The notes under the pieces: model-generated
Databases searched by the model: none
The model's input: only the letters and a program-made list of their open reading frames with translations
What the model was told of the DNA's origin: nothing
Source: Butyrivibrio sp.
GTDB taxonomy: Bacteria > Bacillota > Clostridia > Lachnospirales > Lachnospiraceae
DNA length: 52,285 bases
Assembly: GCF_017433805.1 (NCBI RefSeq)
Contig: NZ_JAFRGN010000048.1
Coordinates: 1-52,285 of the forward strand
Reading direction: 5' to 3'
Translations under genes and position numbers: made by a program
Shown: one piece after another, positions 51,015 through 52,285 of the stretch
How the letters are laid out: each line of letters begins with the position of its first letter
Numbering within the stretch: position 1 is the first letter of the stretch

Positions 51015-52115
51015 TTATTGTTCTGCAACAGTTTGATAGTTCAGCAGCCCTTTTTCTTCATAAGGGACGATATATTCATTTACTACTCTGTCAGAGAAAG
51101 CCTTAACTTCCATAAGTTTCTCTTCGTAGTTATCTTTGGTCAGTTCATATTCACCTGCCAGAACTTCGTCCAGCATAAGCTTGTTGATCTCTGGAGCAAA
51201 ATGAATGGAATCCATATACAGCTCCAGGTTTGTAGCAACCTCTTCCTGCGCCTGGAAGCAGAATACTCTTACATTGTCATATTGTAAAAGAGCTTTCGTC
51301 ATCTGAATCTCATTGTAGATATAAGCATCTCTTTCACCTGATCTGACTACTCCATCCCACCAGAGCATGGAATAAACGGGGTAAAAGAAAATAAACTCAG
51401 TCTCAGGATGAGCCTCAACCTGACTTGTCAAAAGAGCTATGTTCCCAGCAAGTTCCTGGCTATATACGGTTTCATCCATCATTGGAACCACTTCGTTTGA
51501 TCTGTGATATAGTCCAAGTGCCATATCAGAATTAAAGCTCTTCCACTTAGCCCAGTTATAGGAAAGTCCCTCGTTATAGTCACCCATAAAAGAATTTGCA
51601 ATCTGATAAGGAATCTTTTCAAAAAGAACATCTTTATTAAATAGATAACTTACATCATTAAATGGATTCTTATCATACAGGTACATGGGACAACCTGTGG
51701 ATTCATAGGTGGTCTCAGTTGAGCCATTAAGCGCAGACGGATCAATATTGTAGTAAACAAGTTTAATATCGTGATCAGCATAGGCTTCATCCATGAGGTA
51801 GCACAGATCCGCCGTTGCTCCGTAGCTTCTGATAGCCTTTATTGATTTAACACCAAAAGCATTGTCATACCAGGCATTGTCGTTGTTCTCCATAACTGAT
51901 GAACCAACAAGGAGAGCATCATAATCAAAGTGTCTCAGGGTTCCTACGCACTGATATTCCTTATCATTTAGGACTGCCTTGAGTCCGAACCATGGCTTGT
52001 GATAGTGATAAAAGGGATCAAAGGCATATACCACTGAGCCAATCAGAACTGCTACAGCAAGCATCGTTACTAGCAGTCTTTTTATAAATTTTTGTGAATT
52101 GCTAACAGTATTCAT
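51015..52115 (-). CDS. SGNH-hydrolase-like membrane-anchored protein
   Basis: 366 residues. One N-terminal membrane helix (about 12-32; LLVTMLAVAVLIGSVVYAFDP) leaves the rest outside the cell. The sequence ALLVGSSVMEN at about 70 has the place of the catalytic Ser block of SGNH enzymes, and DSIHFAPEINKLMLDEV near the C-terminus has the DxxH pair of block V. The family resemblance is to AlgX/DltD/PatB-type proteins, which modify surface glycans with acetyl or alanyl groups; no membrane acyltransferase (MBOAT) gene is in the window, but it could lie beyond the right edge. The start at 52115 has a weak GAAAG site. A group II intron end lies about 35 bases upstream. Confidence 0.7.
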   Translation of the reverse strand: MNTVSNSQKFIKRLLVTMLAVAVLIGSVVYAFDPFYHYHKPWFGLKAVLNDKEYQCVGTLRHFDYDALLVGSSVMENNDNAWYDNAFGVKSIKAIRSYGATADLCYLMDEAYADHDIKLVYYNIDPSALNGSTETTYESTGCPMYLYDKNPFNDVSYLFNKDVLFEKIPYQIANSFMGDYNEGLSYNWAKWKSFNSDMALGLYHRSNEVVPMMDETVYSQELAGNIALLTSQVEAHPETEFIFFYPVYSMLWWDGVVRSGERDAYIYNEIQMTKALLQYDNVRVFCFQAQEEVATNLELYMDSIHFAPEINKLMLDEVLAGEYELTKDNYEEKLMEVKAFSDRVVNEYIVPYEEKGLLNYQTVAEQ

Positions 52116-52149
52116 ATTTATTTCTTTCTATAAAAAGATAGTACCTTAA

Positions 52150-52285
52150 GTAAGTATAACAATTTTTCATTATACTCCTCTCCAGAACCGTACGTGCGCT
52201 ATTAACGCATACGGCTCCTCACATTTCATTCTAACCACTTTATCGATAATACAAACTAACACGCATGCGTGGTTCAGCAAGCGGG
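52150..52285 (-). mobile_element. 3' end of a group II intron, runs off the right edge
   Basis: On the minus strand GAGCCGTATGCG (52217-52206) and CGCACGTACGGTTC (52198-52185) form the characteristic domain V hairpin; the loop reads TTAATAG instead of the common GTGAAAG-type loop. Then AGTATAA/TTATACT (52176-52153) makes a domain VI-like stem with an internal A, and the intron probably ends at TTAC near 52150. The part at 52218-52285 would be domain IV. The reverse transcriptase gene, if any, lies outside the window. Insertion is about 35 bases before the SGNH-like start codon. Confidence 0.8.

Overview
The window looks like chromosomal DNA from an anaerobic, motile, low-GC Gram-positive of the family Lachnospiraceae, most likely Butyrivibrio or a close relative. 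The reasons are a compact clostridial Tad pilus locus, a DUF6240-type protein in front of flagellin, a SufCBDSU operon, reverse rubrerythrin, DUF3810 and DUF4956/VTC proteins, GH43, and LuxS without a Gram-negative envelope. Taxonomy is inferred from gene content and family resemblance, not from a marker gene.

Layout. 1-5.2 kb: a Tad/Flp pilus operon on the minus strand (TadV, TadZ, TadA, TadB, an unusual TadC, Flp pilin, and the start of a TadE/DUF5702-like protein). 5.5-10.4 kb: a flagellar late operon (DUF6240 protein, flagellin, FliS) behind a good sigma-28 promoter whose -35 box includes the glgB stop codon. 10.4-16.9 kb: glgB, a TPR protein with a degenerate AAA+ domain, rsmA and tatD. 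17.0-17.6 kb: tRNA-Lys, then a branched palindrome and an array of alternating GCATC/GATGC motifs. 17.6-23.5 kb: a YgjP-type protease, then sufCBDSU behind a promoter with a 17-bp palindromic operator, and tRNA-Gly. 23.5-25 kb: a Fur-box-like palindrome, a metal exporter and a Fur-family regulator. 25-29.7 kb: two lipoproteins, a DUF3810 protein and an OmpR-type two-component system. 29.7-34.1 kb: DUF4956 and VTC proteins, an unknown protein, an O-antigen-ligase-like protein and a RluA pseudouridine synthase. 34.2-40.3 kb: a secreted protein, an XRE-receiver fusion regulator facing a LytS/YesM-like kinase, and a second OmpR-type system. 40.4-43.2 kb: GH43 and pgi. 43.2-43.5 kb: a second alternating array (TTTACCG/CGGTAAA). 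43.6-46.5 kb: reverse rubrerythrin, RpiR regulator, luxS and mtnN. 46.5-52.1 kb: a large coiled-coil surface protein, murG, a TSCPD protein and an SGNH-like protein. The right edge holds the 3' end (domains V and VI) of a group II intron.

Most unusual signal. The two longest gene-free stretches hold arrays with the same geometry but unrelated sequence: a 5-7 bp motif alternating strictly in orientation about every 31 bp. Neighbouring inverted copies form 7-10 bp stems whose outer bases change in a compensatory way, and the hairpins are separated by linkers of about 20 nt (20, 20, 21, 20 in the second array). Both arrays begin just after a Rho-independent terminator. I cannot match them to a known element. 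They may be structured RNAs, ssDNA-folding elements, or phased protein-binding arrays.
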